Positions 8,586 to 17,035 are shown, numbered from the stretch's first letter. The stretch: DNA of 64,000 nt from Galbibacter mesophilus (GCF_023721415.1 NZ_JAMQVC010000002.1:744001-808000), one strand, 5' to 3'. Program-made: numbers and translations. The notes: generated by a model from the letters alone, not told the origin.

Positions 8586-8770
8586 TTCATTTTTTCCATT
8601 GATGAAAAAACGAACCAAAAAAATCTAGGCTTGCTATAAAAATATGAGAAAACGCTACGGAACCCTCAACCACTGATAAAAATAACTCGCCCTTCCTAAC
8701 GTCGGTCTCAAACAGATTTTTATCATTTACCAACACTGCTTCCTTGATTTTTAATATTTTTCTAGACAGG
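8586..8770. repeat. Dispersed intergenic repeat, family A copy 1
   Basis: About 185 bp in the 515-bp gene-free gap 8477-8991. It aligns along its whole length with 10769-10939 in the same orientation (shared blocks CTACGGAACCCTC, CCAACACTGCTTCCT). An internal inverted repeat GATAAAAAT (8675-8683) / ATTTTTATC (8716-8724) is kept in the other copy with a compensatory change, so the hairpin itself seems to be selected. It lies downstream of the acr3-type gene. Confidence 0.7.
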
Positions 8771-8864
8771 CCAAAAAAATCTTCAACAATGTAAAATCTT
8801 TTGAAACCTTACAGTTACTCATAGAATTGAGTAATTAATAATTAAATTGTTCTTAAAAACCTTG

Positions 8865-8913
8865 TTGTCAAGCTAAGCGCTTGTGCTAAACGTAGCTTCA
8901 GTATGTCGAAGCC
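8865..8913. repeat. Dispersed intergenic repeat, family B fragment
   Basis: The block beginning TTGTCAAGCTAAGCG and ending ATGTCGAAGCC resembles 52479-52527 (TTGTCAAGCTGAG, then GTGCTAAATTTAGCTTCA). The family resembles the common GCTGAGCTTGTCGAAGG-type intergenic repeats of environmental Bacteroidota. No ORF. Confidence 0.45.
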
Positions 8914-8991
8914 CACCTCTAGTTGAAACATTTAATTCATAAGTCGGAATTCATAAATCGTATATTCTTAGCTTTTGCGGTTTGGGTCTTA

Positions 8992-10035
8992 TTAATAATA
9001 TTTTTTACGCAACCAAAAAGAAACCCTAACCAATAAAATTAAGGCTGGTACTTCTACAAGAGGACCAATAACACCCGTAAAGGCTTGCCCAGAATTGAGT
9101 CCGAATACCGCAATAGCGACTGCTATGGCCAATTCAAAGTTGTTCCCAGCTGCCGTAAAAGCGATCGCCGCATTCTTGTCGTAATCAATACCTTTTGCCT
9201 TGCTCATAAAGAAACCAATAAAGAACATTATGGTGAAATAAATAAGCAATGGAATAGCAATAAGCACGACATCCATCGGGATTTGAACAATGAGCTCCCC
9301 TTTTAACGAGAACATAACTACAATAGTAAACAATAATGCTATCAAAGTAATAGGTGATATAAACGGTAAAAACTGATTGTTGTACCACTCCTCCCCTTTT
9401 AATTTTACCAGAATCAATCGGCTTAAAAAGCCCATGATAAAAGGTATTCCTAAATAAATGAATACACTTTCTGCAATTGTGGCTATGGAAATATCTACAA
9501 TGGCACCATCAAAACCGAATAAGGGAGGAAGCTTTGTGATAAACAACCAAGCATAGAAACTATATCCAAATACTTGAAAGATACTGTTTAAAGCCACTAA
9601 ACCTGCCGCATATTCGTTGCTTCCTTCAGCCAAATCGTTCCAAACAATAACCATTGCAATACAACGCGCCAAACCAATAAGTATGAGTCCGACCATATAT
9701 TCAGGATAATCGTGCAAGAAGATAATAGCTAAGAAAAACATGAGAAACGGACCGACTATCCAGTTTAAAATCAGCGATATGCTTAACGTTTTTACATCTT
9801 TAAATACTTTCGGCAACAAGGCGTAATTTACTTTAGCCAATGGCGGATACATCATTAGTATGAGTCCGATTGCAATTGGAATATTTGTAGCTCCTTTGCT
9901 ATAACTATTGATAACGTCTGGAATGCTTGGAAAAAAATAACCCAAGGCAACGCCAATGCCCATGGCAATGAATATCCAAAGGGTTAAGTTTTTATCTAAA
10001 AAGCTTAATTTTTTCTTTGTTTTCACTTTAGTCAT
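8992..10035 (-). CDS. acr3: Acr3-family arsenite efflux transporter
   Basis: A 347-residue, ten-helix inner-membrane permease of the Acr3 (ACR3/ArsB-like) family, which exports As(III). Recognisable family patches are [21 protein letters not shown] (split as 49-62 and 63-70), [17 protein letters not shown] with the conserved helix-4 cysteine (C125), [15 protein letters not shown] and [10 protein letters not shown]. It is preceded by the arsenate-reductase-like gene with 33 bp between them and is very probably co-transcribed with it. The pair is flanked on both sides by copies of repeat family A. Ends with an RKKYY tail. Length is normal for the family. Confidence 0.93.
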   Translation of the reverse strand: MTKVKTKKKLSFLDKNLTLWIFIAMGIGVALGYFFPSIPDVINSYSKGATNIPIAIGLILMMYPPLAKVNYALLPKVFKDVKTLSISLILNWIVGPFLMFFLAIIFLHDYPEYMVGLILIGLARCIAMVIVWNDLAEGSNEYAAGLVALNSIFQVFGYSFYAWLFITKLPPLFGFDGAIVDISIATIAESVFIYLGIPFIMGFLSRLILVKLKGEEWYNNQFLPFISPITLIALLFTIVVMFSLKGELIVQIPMDVVLIAIPLLIYFTIMFFIGFFMSKAKGIDYDKNAAIAFTAAGNNFELAIAVAIAVFGLNSGQAFTGVIGPLVEVPALILLVRVSFWLRKKYY

Positions 10036-10068
10036 TTAGATTGAATATTTGAAAAATGAATTAAAACA

Positions 10069-10683
10069 TTAGTTTTTTGTTACTTCGGAGAATACATATA
10101 GCATTTCCGAGGCTATTTGTCGGCTTCTTTCCAAGTACTTCTCTTCTTGCTCAGGAGTTCCATCAAATAACTTTGGATCTTCGTACGTTATCGGAATTCT
10201 TTTTTCGGCTCCTGGAATAAATGGACAACCAGCATCTGCTTGAGAACAGGTCATAATCGCTGCAAAGCTGGATTCCGGATTGAAGGCGTCATCAAATCTC
10301 TTAGAAAACCCAATTATCGGATGCTCGTTAGCATCAAACTTAATGGCATAAATAGGATTATTTGAATCTGAAATAGTTTCTATTGTGAATCCATCCTTTT
10401 TTAGCGTTTCGGCAACCATTGGAAACATGGCAGTGCTTTCGGTACCACCCGAAAAACAAGTAACATTGGAAAGTCCAAAATGATGTGCCATTGTTTGCGC
10501 CCAAACTTGTGATAAATGACTTCTTCTAGAATTATGTGTACAGATAAAATTTATTCTAACACCCTTATTTTCAAAAAGTTTAGGTTTTATATACTCAATT
10601 AAAGATTTAAGTGTTTCTTTTCTTTCTTTTGAAATGTTTTCAGTAGAAATAGCTGTGATAGTTTCGGTAATTTTTGTGTTCAT
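10069..10683 (-). CDS. arsC: Arsenate-reductase-like low-molecular-weight phosphatase
   Basis: A 204-residue protein of the arsenate-reductase (LMW-PTP-like) family. An N-terminal extension of about 40 residues is followed by the P-loop C48-THNSR-R54-S55 (the C-X5-R-S nucleophile loop). Later cysteines in TCSQADAGCPF could act as resolving residues in a thioredoxin-coupled reduction of As(V) to As(III). Bacteroidota members of this size occur regularly next to Acr3, as here. It is the first gene of the pair with acr3. No separate ArsR operator is seen upstream of it; instead repeat copy 2 occupies that gap. Confidence 0.88.
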   Translation of the reverse strand: MNTKITETITAISTENISKERKETLKSLIEYIKPKLFENKGVRINFICTHNSRRSHLSQVWAQTMAHHFGLSNVTCFSGGTESTAMFPMVAETLKKDGFTIETISDSNNPIYAIKFDANEHPIIGFSKRFDDAFNPESSFAAIMTCSQADAGCPFIPGAEKRIPITYEDPKLFDGTPEQEEKYLERSRQIASEMLYVFSEVTKN

Positions 10684-10768
10684 ACAATATTATTTTTTAT
10701 TTAAAAATTGATTTAGTATTCAATAAGTAAAGTGTTGTTCATCGGATGTAAATGAATAAACCGTTTTT

Positions 10769-10939
10769 TCATTTTTGTCTTGACACAAAAACGAAACAAA
10801 AAAGTCAAGACTTAATTAAAAAGTATAAAAAAATCTACGGAACCCTCCACCACAGATAAAAAGAACTCGCTACACTCAAACAACTTTTTATCTTTAGGCC
10901 AACACTGCTTCCTCGATTTTCAATACTTTTGAAATAGGT
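10769..10939. repeat. Dispersed intergenic repeat, family A copy 2
   Basis: About 170 bp in the 298-bp gap between the DUF6428 gene and arsC. Same orientation as copy 1 and alignable end to end. It carries an outer perfect inverted repeat GTCTTGAC (10777-10784) / GTCAAGAC (10804-10811) and an inner one GATAAAAAG (10855-10863) / CTTTTTATC (10884-10892). Relative to copy 1 the inner stem changes T-A to G-C on both arms together. It interrupts the arsenic locus. Confidence 0.7.
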
Positions 10940-10981
10940 CCTTTTATCAGTACTACCTATTCAATTGTCTGAATTTGGTTT

Positions 10982-11443
10982 TTAGCAGCAACCAGAACCG
11001 GGTGTGCAAGTGTTATTATTTAATTCGGATAGTTTTACTTTTTTCTTTGGTGGAATTCCACATTTATCTTTAGCTAGGCAATCGGTTTGGGTAGATACCA
11101 ATTGATAAATCCCTCCAGTAAATTCTAAATGATATTTACAGATAGTATCTCCTTGATATTCTACTTCTATTTCGTGATCTCCTAATTGTAATTTTTCTTC
11201 GGAAAGGGCTATAATGTTAATTAATTTTTCTGGGTGTAAGCGATGGTTATAATCGTTTTCTTCCCAAAGTTGAAGGCTAATTACCTCTTCGTTTCTTAAG
11301 ATTCCGCCGCAATCAATGTATCTTTTGGTAATGGCTCCTACTTCCGTTACATGAAAATGGCTAGGCACTAGGCTTCCATTTGGTAATTGAAATGCAATTT
11401 GCTCTTGACCTTCTAAGCTCGCTTTAAATTCTGATAATTTCAT
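10982..11443 (-). CDS. DUF6428 family protein of the arsenic locus
   Basis: A 153-residue cytoplasmic protein that I place in the DUF6428 family, which in Bacteroidota recurs in arsenic-resistance loci. Most of it is mixed strand/helix without known catalytic motifs (SHFHVTEVGAITKRYIDCGG, about 27-46). The C-terminus is cysteine-rich: TDCLAKDKCGIPP and a final NTCTPGSGCC, suggesting binding of As(III) or another thiophilic ion; this is inference. It follows arsR by 53 bp, and its own upstream gap holds an operator-like palindrome identical in 15 of 16 positions to the one before arsR. Confidence 0.75.
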   Translation of the reverse strand: MKLSEFKASLEGQEQIAFQLPNGSLVPSHFHVTEVGAITKRYIDCGGILRNEEVISLQLWEENDYNHRLHPEKLINIIALSEEKLQLGDHEIEVEYQGDTICKYHLEFTGGIYQLVSTQTDCLAKDKCGIPPKKKVKLSELNNNTCTPGSGCC

Positions 11444-11461
11444 AAGTTATATTATTTAAAT

Positions 11462-11477
11462 ATTGCAATATTACGAT
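11462..11477. promoter_or_regulatory. Putative ArsR operator before DUF6428 gene
   Basis: ATTGCAATATTACGAT, a near-palindrome, 18 bp upstream of the DUF6428 start. It differs by one base from the site before arsR. Sites of this shape fit a dimeric winged-helix repressor. Confidence 0.55.
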
Positions 11478-11496
11478 TAATGAATATAAATTTTTT

Positions 11497-11829
11497 TTAG
11501 CAACAACTGTTATTGTCGGCCACATTAAAACTGATCAACTCTAAAAGCCCTGATGTTAACTCGTTCCAATTTTCAGTATCTATACAGTAACAAACACTGG
11601 TTCCAGAAATAGTGCCTTTTATGACACCTACATTTTTTAATTCCTTTAAATGCTGAGATATAGTAGGCTGGGCTAATCCTATCTCATCTACCAGATCACC
11701 GCAAACACAAGAATTGGTTTTTATTAAATATTGTAAAATAGCCACACGTGCTGGATGGCCAATTACTTTGGCTATTTTAGCAATCTCATTTTGTTTTTCG
11801 GTAAATATTTCGGTTCTCGTAACTCCCAT
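11497..11829 (-). CDS. arsR: ArsR/SmtB-family metalloregulator
   Basis: A 110-residue winged-helix repressor. The recognition-helix region reads VDEIGLAQPTISQHLKELK (about 47-65). The sensor motif is S-C41-V-C43-G-D-L at the start of helix alpha3, the ELCVCDL-type As(III)/Sb(III) site, and the protein ends in N-S-C-C, which may add thiol ligands. Binding of As(III) is expected to release DNA and induce the locus. It heads the locus DUF6428 - arsC - acr3 on the minus strand. Its own start lies 12 bp from an operator-like palindrome, so autoregulation is likely. Confidence 0.92.
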   Translation of the reverse strand: MGVTRTEIFTEKQNEIAKIAKVIGHPARVAILQYLIKTNSCVCGDLVDEIGLAQPTISQHLKELKNVGVIKGTISGTSVCYCIDTENWNELTSGLLELISFNVADNNSCC

Positions 11830-11840
11830 ATCATTTATTT

Positions 11841-11856
11841 ATTGCAATATTACAAT
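11841..11856. promoter_or_regulatory. Putative ArsR operator before arsR
   Basis: ATTGCAATATTACAAT; its reverse complement is ATTGTAATATTGCAAT, so 14 of 16 positions are symmetric. The same site recurs at 11462-11477 and nowhere else that I noticed in the arsenic locus. Confidence 0.55.
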
Positions 11857-11903
11857 TAAATGAAATATCAGTCAATGTCAACTGTGTTAAATTAAAGTAA
11901 ATG

Positions 11904-12362
11904 TTATTCCGGCTTTATTGGAACCATGAAAACAGGAATCTTTGTTTGCTCCAATACAGATGAAGCTACCGTTCCCATTAAAATCTTTTCCAAAGTACTA
12001 TGGCTATGAGTCCCCATCACAATTAGGGAGGCGCCCCATTGGTCTGCGTAGTCCAAAATTTCATCCGCAGTATCCCCTTCTGCGATGTGAGAGGATACTT
12101 TTGGATCTTCTAAATTAGCGGTAGCCGTTGTTAAAAATTCCCTGGCCACGTTTTTCATTTCCTCCTGGAAACTTGGGTCGTAATTAATATTCATAGCGTC
12201 ATAACCCATAAAAGTTGGGTATTGAATACCATAATATTGTAAATTACTAATTACGTGGAGCAAGCAGACTTCTGCTCCCAAAGTTTGAGCAAGTTCATAT
12301 CCTTTTTCCACTACTTCTTCGGAAGCCGGGTTATAATCTATGGCTATTAATACTTTTTTCAT
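11904..12362 (-). CDS. Universal stress protein (UspA family)
   Basis: A 152-residue single-domain Usp protein. It begins KKVLIAIDYNPASEEVVEKG (strand 1 and helix 1) and carries the ATP-binding signature VMGTHSHSTLEKILMG followed by TVASSVLEQTKIPVFMV, the G-2X-G-9X-G(S/T) layout of nucleotide-binding members. The role is a stress-induced cytoplasmic nucleotide-binding protein; targets are unknown. It lies directly upstream of arsR in the same direction with a 74-bp gap that contains the arsR operator, so it is probably a separate unit. Confidence 0.9.
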   Translation of the reverse strand: MKKVLIAIDYNPASEEVVEKGYELAQTLGAEVCLLHVISNLQYYGIQYPTFMGYDAMNINYDPSFQEEMKNVAREFLTTATANLEDPKVSSHIAEGDTADEILDYADQWGASLIVMGTHSHSTLEKILMGTVASSVLEQTKIPVFMVPIKPE

Positions 12363-12449
12363 GGTGTATCGGTAGTTATTATTCTAACTTAAAGATACTT
12401 AAATCAAAGGAAAATTCTATTTCGGAGTGCGTTAAGAATTATGTAATTT

Positions 12450-13133
12450 TTATTCTTTAATAATTAATAAAGAGGCTTTTACCCCTGTTGAAAGATTCCA
12501 AATATTTGATGAAATTTCCATTCCTTTATCGTCAAATACCACAAACTGGGCTGTGTTAGGGCCAGAAGATCCTTGGTTTAAAGCTTTGAATTCTATTTTA
12601 TTGAAACCAGGCTGCAAGTCGATATAAAACCCTTTAAATGTAGATTCCAAAAACACATTGGGAACCACAACTTTGTCGTTTACGATAACACTAACGCGGT
12701 CTCCGTCTACATATTGATGATCCCTGCAAAGAATTTTAACAGACTTGGCATTGCTTTTAAAGTCGCCAAAATATTGAGTTGATGTAGCCCCTACCCTTGT
12801 GTCTTCCTCGCCAGTAAGCTCTCGGTTGAGTTTTTTCTTAAATCGGTCACCAGGGTCTAGAAATGCTTCGTTGGTATCCATCATATTAACCTCTTTGTTC
12901 GCCAAATCTTTAGCTGTTGGCGCTTTGGGTGCTTCAGGAACTTTCATATCGGGTACTGCTTTAATGTCCAAAGGAGTTTTTTCTGGAGCGTCTTCCTTGG
13001 GCTGTTCTACAGCATTAAGACCTTCCAGTTTAATCGGAGAATTTTGCAAATCCCCTTGTTGTGAATAACTGAAGGCAAAACTTAAAATAAGAAAAATAAA
13101 AGTAGGCAAAAACCTCATAGTGCTAACATTCAT
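12450..13133 (-). CDS. Secreted hypothetical protein
   Basis: A 227-residue exported protein of unknown function. The signal peptide probably starts at the internal Met6 (complement of 13116-13118), giving MRFLPTFIFLILSFAFSYSQ with cleavage after SYS; the longer start at 13133 is possible. Residues about 25-75 are a proline-, lysine- and acid-rich linker (KVPEAPKAPTAKD). The C-terminal part (about 110-225) looks like a beta-sandwich: GDRVSVIVNDKVVVPNVFL, FKGFYIDLQPGFNKIEF, GPNTAQFVVFDDKG. Similar proteins occur in many Flavobacteriaceae. Apparently monocistronic. Confidence 0.65.
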   Translation of the reverse strand: MNVSTMRFLPTFIFLILSFAFSYSQQGDLQNSPIKLEGLNAVEQPKEDAPEKTPLDIKAVPDMKVPEAPKAPTAKDLANKEVNMMDTNEAFLDPGDRFKKKLNRELTGEEDTRVGATSTQYFGDFKSNAKSVKILCRDHQYVDGDRVSVIVNDKVVVPNVFLESTFKGFYIDLQPGFNKIEFKALNQGSSGPNTAQFVVFDDKGMEISSNIWNLSTGVKASLLIIKE

Positions 13134-13214
13134 AACCGGGTTAAATATAACGACTTTTTGTAAAAATAGTAGCTAATTTTATGCCAAACACTTGCTCTGA
13201 AGTTTTCTGATATT

Positions 13215-13260
13215 AAAAAAGCCATTTTTTCAGTTTTATAAACTAAAAAAATGGCTTACT
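13215..13260. terminator. Intrinsic terminator
   Basis: AAGCCATTTTTT and AAAAAAATGGCTT form a long stem around an AGTTT/AAACT core. It lies about 30 bp past the stop of the minus-strand carboxypeptidase-regulatory-domain gene and has a T run on that strand. Confidence 0.65.
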
Positions 13261-13289
13261 AATTGGTTGGTAGTTTTCAAAAAAATAGG

Positions 13290-14576
13290 TTACCCTTGGT
13301 CTTTTTCTAGTTGTTTCTGGATTTTATCAATTGCCGATTCAATGGATTTCTCAGGTTCGATTACGTTGTAGGCTCCCCAAAATTCAGGATCGGAAAAACC
13401 GGAGGCTTCATCGGCAATAATCACCGATTTTCGTAAACGATCTTTTCCTTTTACATCTTTTGGGTCTCCGTTCTCCACCCAATCCGTTATCGCCATTTCA
13501 CTGGTCACATAATATTTAGAATTAAACAACTTTCTCTTTCTATCCACAACAAAAGCCAATTGTACATTTCCGTAGCCGTAATACCATTTACCATTCTTGA
13601 TCCTATAGTCCACCCTGTAGGAAGCTTCTGTAGGATACGCATCGATACCAGTCGGTTTTCGTCTTACTAACAGCTCACTGGCTCGCTCTCTGTCTTCTAA
13701 ATTCAACTTAAAAACTGCGCTTACCAATGCCTGCGTTTGGGCATCAATGAATAGTTTCCCATAAAACAATGGATCTATCACATTTTCTTTCTGCTGGAAG
13801 TTCACCACATATACCGATTTATCGTTGATAGTGGTAGACGGATCGAAACTAAAATCGTAATGCTTTATGAGTTCGTCAGTGAAAATGTACTCGGGATATT
13901 TCATAATGTCTAGAAACAAAGGAGTAAAAGGTCCACCTTGCAATTTCAAAGCAACCGTATCTAAACGGTTATAATTGGTGCTCTTTCTGGATTTATGCAA
14001 ATCAATAATATCGTTTCTTCCAGAGGAATTCGGTTGTTTATATATATAGGCTACGGCTTCAGACAAGGATGCATCTCGATTTCTCTTTTTGATGGTCTCC
14101 CTGTAAAAAGCAGTCATTTTAACAGGTGAGTTCAAATAGTTTTCGCCATTCCTTTTCAACATACTTAAAACAAGGGATAAAGCGTCTTTGGGCGCACTTA
14201 CATCTATTTCTGCCAACTCAATGGAGACAGGAGTCAATTTTATTTTATTTCCTTGCTGATTTAATGTCTGTAATGCTACTTTCTTAGGGTTGTATCCTAA
14301 AAAAGAAATCAAAACGTTGCTCTTTAATTCCTTAGTGGGAACTTTTAAAGAGAACTCCCCTTCTGAGTTGGTTACAGAGCTAATATTTGTATTTTCTACG
14401 GTCAAAGTTGCAAATACAAGTTCATCCCCCGTTTTGTTATCCACGACAGTCCCTTTGTATTCTTTAAAGCTGGTGGTATCCTGAACTGATACCTCTTGAG
14501 CTTTTATGTGGGAAACGCCTGAAAAAAGAAAACAAAAGGCGAGTAAAACAGGCTTCCATTTTTTAATCATTTTCAT
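13290..14576 (-). CDS. Carboxypeptidase-regulatory-like domain envelope protein
   Basis: A 428-residue secreted protein. The signal peptide (to about VSHIKAQ, residue 27) is followed by a CarboxypepD_reg-like beta domain (about 38-110; YKGTVVDNKTGDELVFATLT and ISFLGYNPKKV) of the kind found at the N-terminus of SusC/TonB-type proteins. The remainder (about 130-428) has no beta-barrel signature or plug and matches uncharacterised Flavobacteria proteins carrying this domain alone. It is probably periplasmic or outer-membrane attached. Start ATG at 14574-14576; a second Met at codon 3 is equally possible. Function unknown. Confidence 0.75.
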   Translation of the reverse strand: MKMIKKWKPVLLAFCFLFSGVSHIKAQEVSVQDTTSFKEYKGTVVDNKTGDELVFATLTVENTNISSVTNSEGEFSLKVPTKELKSNVLISFLGYNPKKVALQTLNQQGNKIKLTPVSIELAEIDVSAPKDALSLVLSMLKRNGENYLNSPVKMTAFYRETIKKRNRDASLSEAVAYIYKQPNSSGRNDIIDLHKSRKSTNYNRLDTVALKLQGGPFTPLFLDIMKYPEYIFTDELIKHYDFSFDPSTTINDKSVYVVNFQQKENVIDPLFYGKLFIDAQTQALVSAVFKLNLEDRERASELLVRRKPTGIDAYPTEASYRVDYRIKNGKWYYGYGNVQLAFVVDRKRKLFNSKYYVTSEMAITDWVENGDPKDVKGKDRLRKSVIIADEASGFSDPEFWGAYNVIEPEKSIESAIDKIQKQLEKDQG

Positions 14577-14683
14577 AGACCTGAAATTTTTAATTCAATC
14601 GATAAAAGATACAAAAAAAGAATGGATTTATTTCTGAATTAAATCTTAAAAATGAGAGGTGAATGATTGATTAAGTGGGAGTT

Positions 14684-14713
14684 AAAAAAACTCCCAACCT
14701 GTTGGGCTGGGAG
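14684..14713 (-). terminator. Intrinsic terminator downstream of the Hpt/receiver pair
   Basis: On the minus strand CTCCCA ... TGGGAG (inner alternative CCCAAC-AG-GTTGGG) is followed by seven T. It lies about 170 bp past the receiver-like gene. The rest of the gap 14577-14884 shows no ORF or RNA that I recognise. Confidence 0.6.
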
Positions 14714-14884
14714 ATAGTAAGTAGGATTCAGGTAAGACTTGTGGCAAGTCTTTTAAGATGTTTATTTTTAAATTGCATTGGGGCTTGCGATTTCAAATAA
14801 ACTACATAGTAAAAGTAAGTTAGGTTTATGAGATTTAAAACATTTTGTTGTCAACTCCGTGTTTTTGTAGGTGTACGTGGGATA

Positions 14885-15280
14885 TTAGGGTAAATACTGA
14901 TTTGAATTCTGGTTTTCTGCTATCATCTGGGTCGACATAGTCAATAAATTATCCAGATCTATGGGTTTTTGTATGATTGTAGTATTTGGTAATTGGGACT
15001 TATTTAAAGTAATCAACTGTTGTTTATTGGAAGTTGCCAAAATTAATGGAGTACTCATTCCAATAGTAGCTTTTACCTTTTCAATAAACTGTATACCTTC
15101 AAAACTAGTAGATGAAAGTCCGTAAACAACCAAATCAAAAGAGTTTTCAGCAGCGGTATTTACAGCTTGCTTTTCATTTGAAAACGCTTGTACTAAAAAA
15201 CCCTCCTTCTTTAATCTAAAGCCAATTAAAGACGAAACCATTCTATCTTCTTCAATCAATAAAATGGTTTTCTTAGTCAT
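14885..15280 (-). CDS. Receiver-like protein lacking the phosphoacceptor aspartate
   Basis: A 131-residue stand-alone receiver (REC) domain. Kept features are the acidic pocket E10-E11-D12 in ILLIEEDRMV, the T83/S84 switch region (LILATS) and K105 in IIQKPID. The position of the phosphorylated Asp is Gly54: the strand reads DLVVYGLSS where family members have DLxxxDxxMP. It therefore should not be phosphorylated in the standard way and is a pseudo-receiver, perhaps binding its partner constitutively. It overlaps the Hpt gene by 8 bases, so coupled translation is likely. No DNA-binding output domain. Confidence 0.85.
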   Translation of the reverse strand: MTKKTILLIEEDRMVSSLIGFRLKKEGFLVQAFSNEKQAVNTAAENSFDLVVYGLSSTSFEGIQFIEKVKATIGMSTPLILATSNKQQLITLNKSQLPNTTIIQKPIDLDNLLTMSTQMIAENQNSNQYLP

Positions 15281-15641
15281 GGAAACTTTCTATTTGTTGT
15301 TTTAATTCGTCGAATGCCATTCGGTATTCCGTTTTAAAGGAATCAATTAAAAATTGAATGTTCTGAAACGTATCCAGTTGTTGACATTCTTTTTGTATCA
15401 TATCTAGGTAATCCAACAAACCGTGTGCTTGAATCATTTCCAGTCCATTTTTGATTTTATGGGCAGAGCGGGAAATGGCAAACCTATCTTTTGCTTTCAA
15501 GTAGATCTCTACATTTTCATAAAACTCTTCAATATTTTCATTTAATAGGGTTACAATTTCATTAAGATACTCTCGATCTCCCAGACATTCGTTTCTTAAC
15601 TTCGAAATGTCTGCGTGCCTAAGTGTTTTCTGATTTCTCAC
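15273..15641 (-). CDS. Hpt (histidine phosphotransfer) domain protein
   Basis: A 122-residue all-helical Hpt domain. The phosphorylatable residue is H61 in RSAHKIKNGLEMI, matching the H-K-x-K-G pattern of Hpt modules. The start is a GTG at 15639-15641. Hpt proteins shuttle phosphoryl groups between receivers of hybrid kinases and response regulators. Its only visible partner is the overlapping receiver-like protein, which lacks the acceptor Asp; the true kinase and regulator must be elsewhere. No sensor kinase lies nearby. Confidence 0.85.
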   Translation of the reverse strand: MRNQKTLRHADISKLRNECLGDREYLNEIVTLLNENIEEFYENVEIYLKAKDRFAISRSAHKIKNGLEMIQAHGLLDYLDMIQKECQQLDTFQNIQFLIDSFKTEYRMAFDELKQQIESFHD

Positions 15642-15866
15642 ACAAAAAATAATTATTAGTTTTTCTCATTCATCCAACATACCCAATTACAGTCATCTGT
15701 GAAAAACCAACTGGATACATTCTTTCAAAAAGCATGATTTGGGTGATTAAATCAATAAAATGTTCGCTTATGATTTAACTGGTAACAAACATATTATCTT
15801 CTGTAGGCAAATAAAACTTTTTGTTGTGTAGGGTAGAATTTTGTATGTGAAAAATCGCGGCTGTTT

Positions 15867-17027
15867 CTACCTTAAATTTTGAAGAATAAAATCAATTGCT
15901 GGAGTGGTATTTTTAGTATCTGAAAAAGAATCGGTGATATGGGTTGAAGTTCCTGCAAGTCCCAAATTTTGAAGCTTTTGTATGGAATCTAACCATTCTA
16001 TGGAAACTTTTCCCGTGAGCATTGGTGATAATGATGCGCCACTTTTGTAGTGTTCGTATATTTTTTTCAATCCGGTTAAATATAAATAATCCTTCGTAAA
16101 GCCTCCCCCACGATGAATTCTTAAAGTAATTATGAAAGCTTTGTCGCGGTCCAATTTATATTGCCCATGAAGTAAATCGAAAGTGTCTGCAAAAGAAAAA
16201 CCTTTAATAAGGCTATCGGCAGCAATTACCCGATAAGCAAGTATTTTTAACCTGTCCAAAGTTAAGGCACCGCTCATGTATTCGCTAAAAACAGCCAATC
16301 CTTCTTGGGTTTCTACATTTTTTGGGAAGCCGTTGGAGAAAATGCGTAACGGCTGACTCAAACCATTAAAAGTGGTTACCATATGCACCCCGATTTCGTG
16401 ATTGGCCAATGTTTTCAATTGATTATCGTTAAAGCGTGCATTCTTTTTAATAAAGAGCGTTTGAGTACTATTGGAAACCATTGCATCTGCAGCAATGCTG
16501 GTAGAAAGTTTAATGTTTAATGGGAAATTATAACGCTCTACAAAATCCTCAAAATACGCTTTAGCATCGGTGGATGTATATTTTTTTTCAGAAGGTTTAG
16601 ATCCGTTTTCATTCTTAATATGTAAAATAAAACGGGCGTTATCTACATCTTTTTGCTTAGGTGTTCCGTAAAGCCGTAAACTGTTATAATAAAATTTCTT
16701 TTTCTCGCCTATCGCTTCTGCGCATTGCACCATGTTGGCGTAATAATAAATAATACTTTGGTAAAGAGCACGAATATCGTCGTCTTCTATTTTTTCAAGT
16801 TTATGCGAAAACAATAAACGCTGAAGCTTAAAAGCATTAAATTTTTTCTTCGGATATTTAAAAACAGGTTCTTCGGTGTATTTTGAGCTGAAAAACCGTT
16901 GTTTTTCCTTTTCAGTATTCAAAGGATTAAGATAACTGAGTAATTCCACCCGTTTTATTAAACGGTCTAGATTTTTATCAATCGCAAATAAGTTCGCGTG
17001 TTCCTTTTCAATATCCTGAACATTCAT
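15867..17027 (-). CDS. QEGLA-motif metallopeptidase-like protein
   Basis: A 386-residue cytoplasmic protein of the DUF1704 family, often called flavohemoglobin expression-modulating QEGLA motif protein. It has the zinc site H210-E211-IGV-H215 (HEXXXH) and the downstream glutamate of QEGLA (241-245, E242) in ETQEGLAVFSEYMSG. The same arrangement occurs in eukaryotic KIAA0895/MATCAP-type tyrosine carboxypeptidases, so a protease is likely. The bacterial substrate is unknown. It is 8 bp downstream of the dicarboxylate symporter on the same strand and is probably co-transcribed with it. Confidence 0.85.
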   Translation of the reverse strand: MNVQDIEKEHANLFAIDKNLDRLIKRVELLSYLNPLNTEKEKQRFFSSKYTEEPVFKYPKKKFNAFKLQRLLFSHKLEKIEDDDIRALYQSIIYYYANMVQCAEAIGEKKKFYYNSLRLYGTPKQKDVDNARFILHIKNENGSKPSEKKYTSTDAKAYFEDFVERYNFPLNIKLSTSIAADAMVSNSTQTLFIKKNARFNDNQLKTLANHEIGVHMVTTFNGLSQPLRIFSNGFPKNVETQEGLAVFSEYMSGALTLDRLKILAYRVIAADSLIKGFSFADTFDLLHGQYKLDRDKAFIITLRIHRGGGFTKDYLYLTGLKKIYEHYKSGASLSPMLTGKVSIEWLDSIQKLQNLGLAGTSTHITDSFSDTKNTTPAIDFILQNLR

Positions 17028-17035
17028 ATCTTTAA

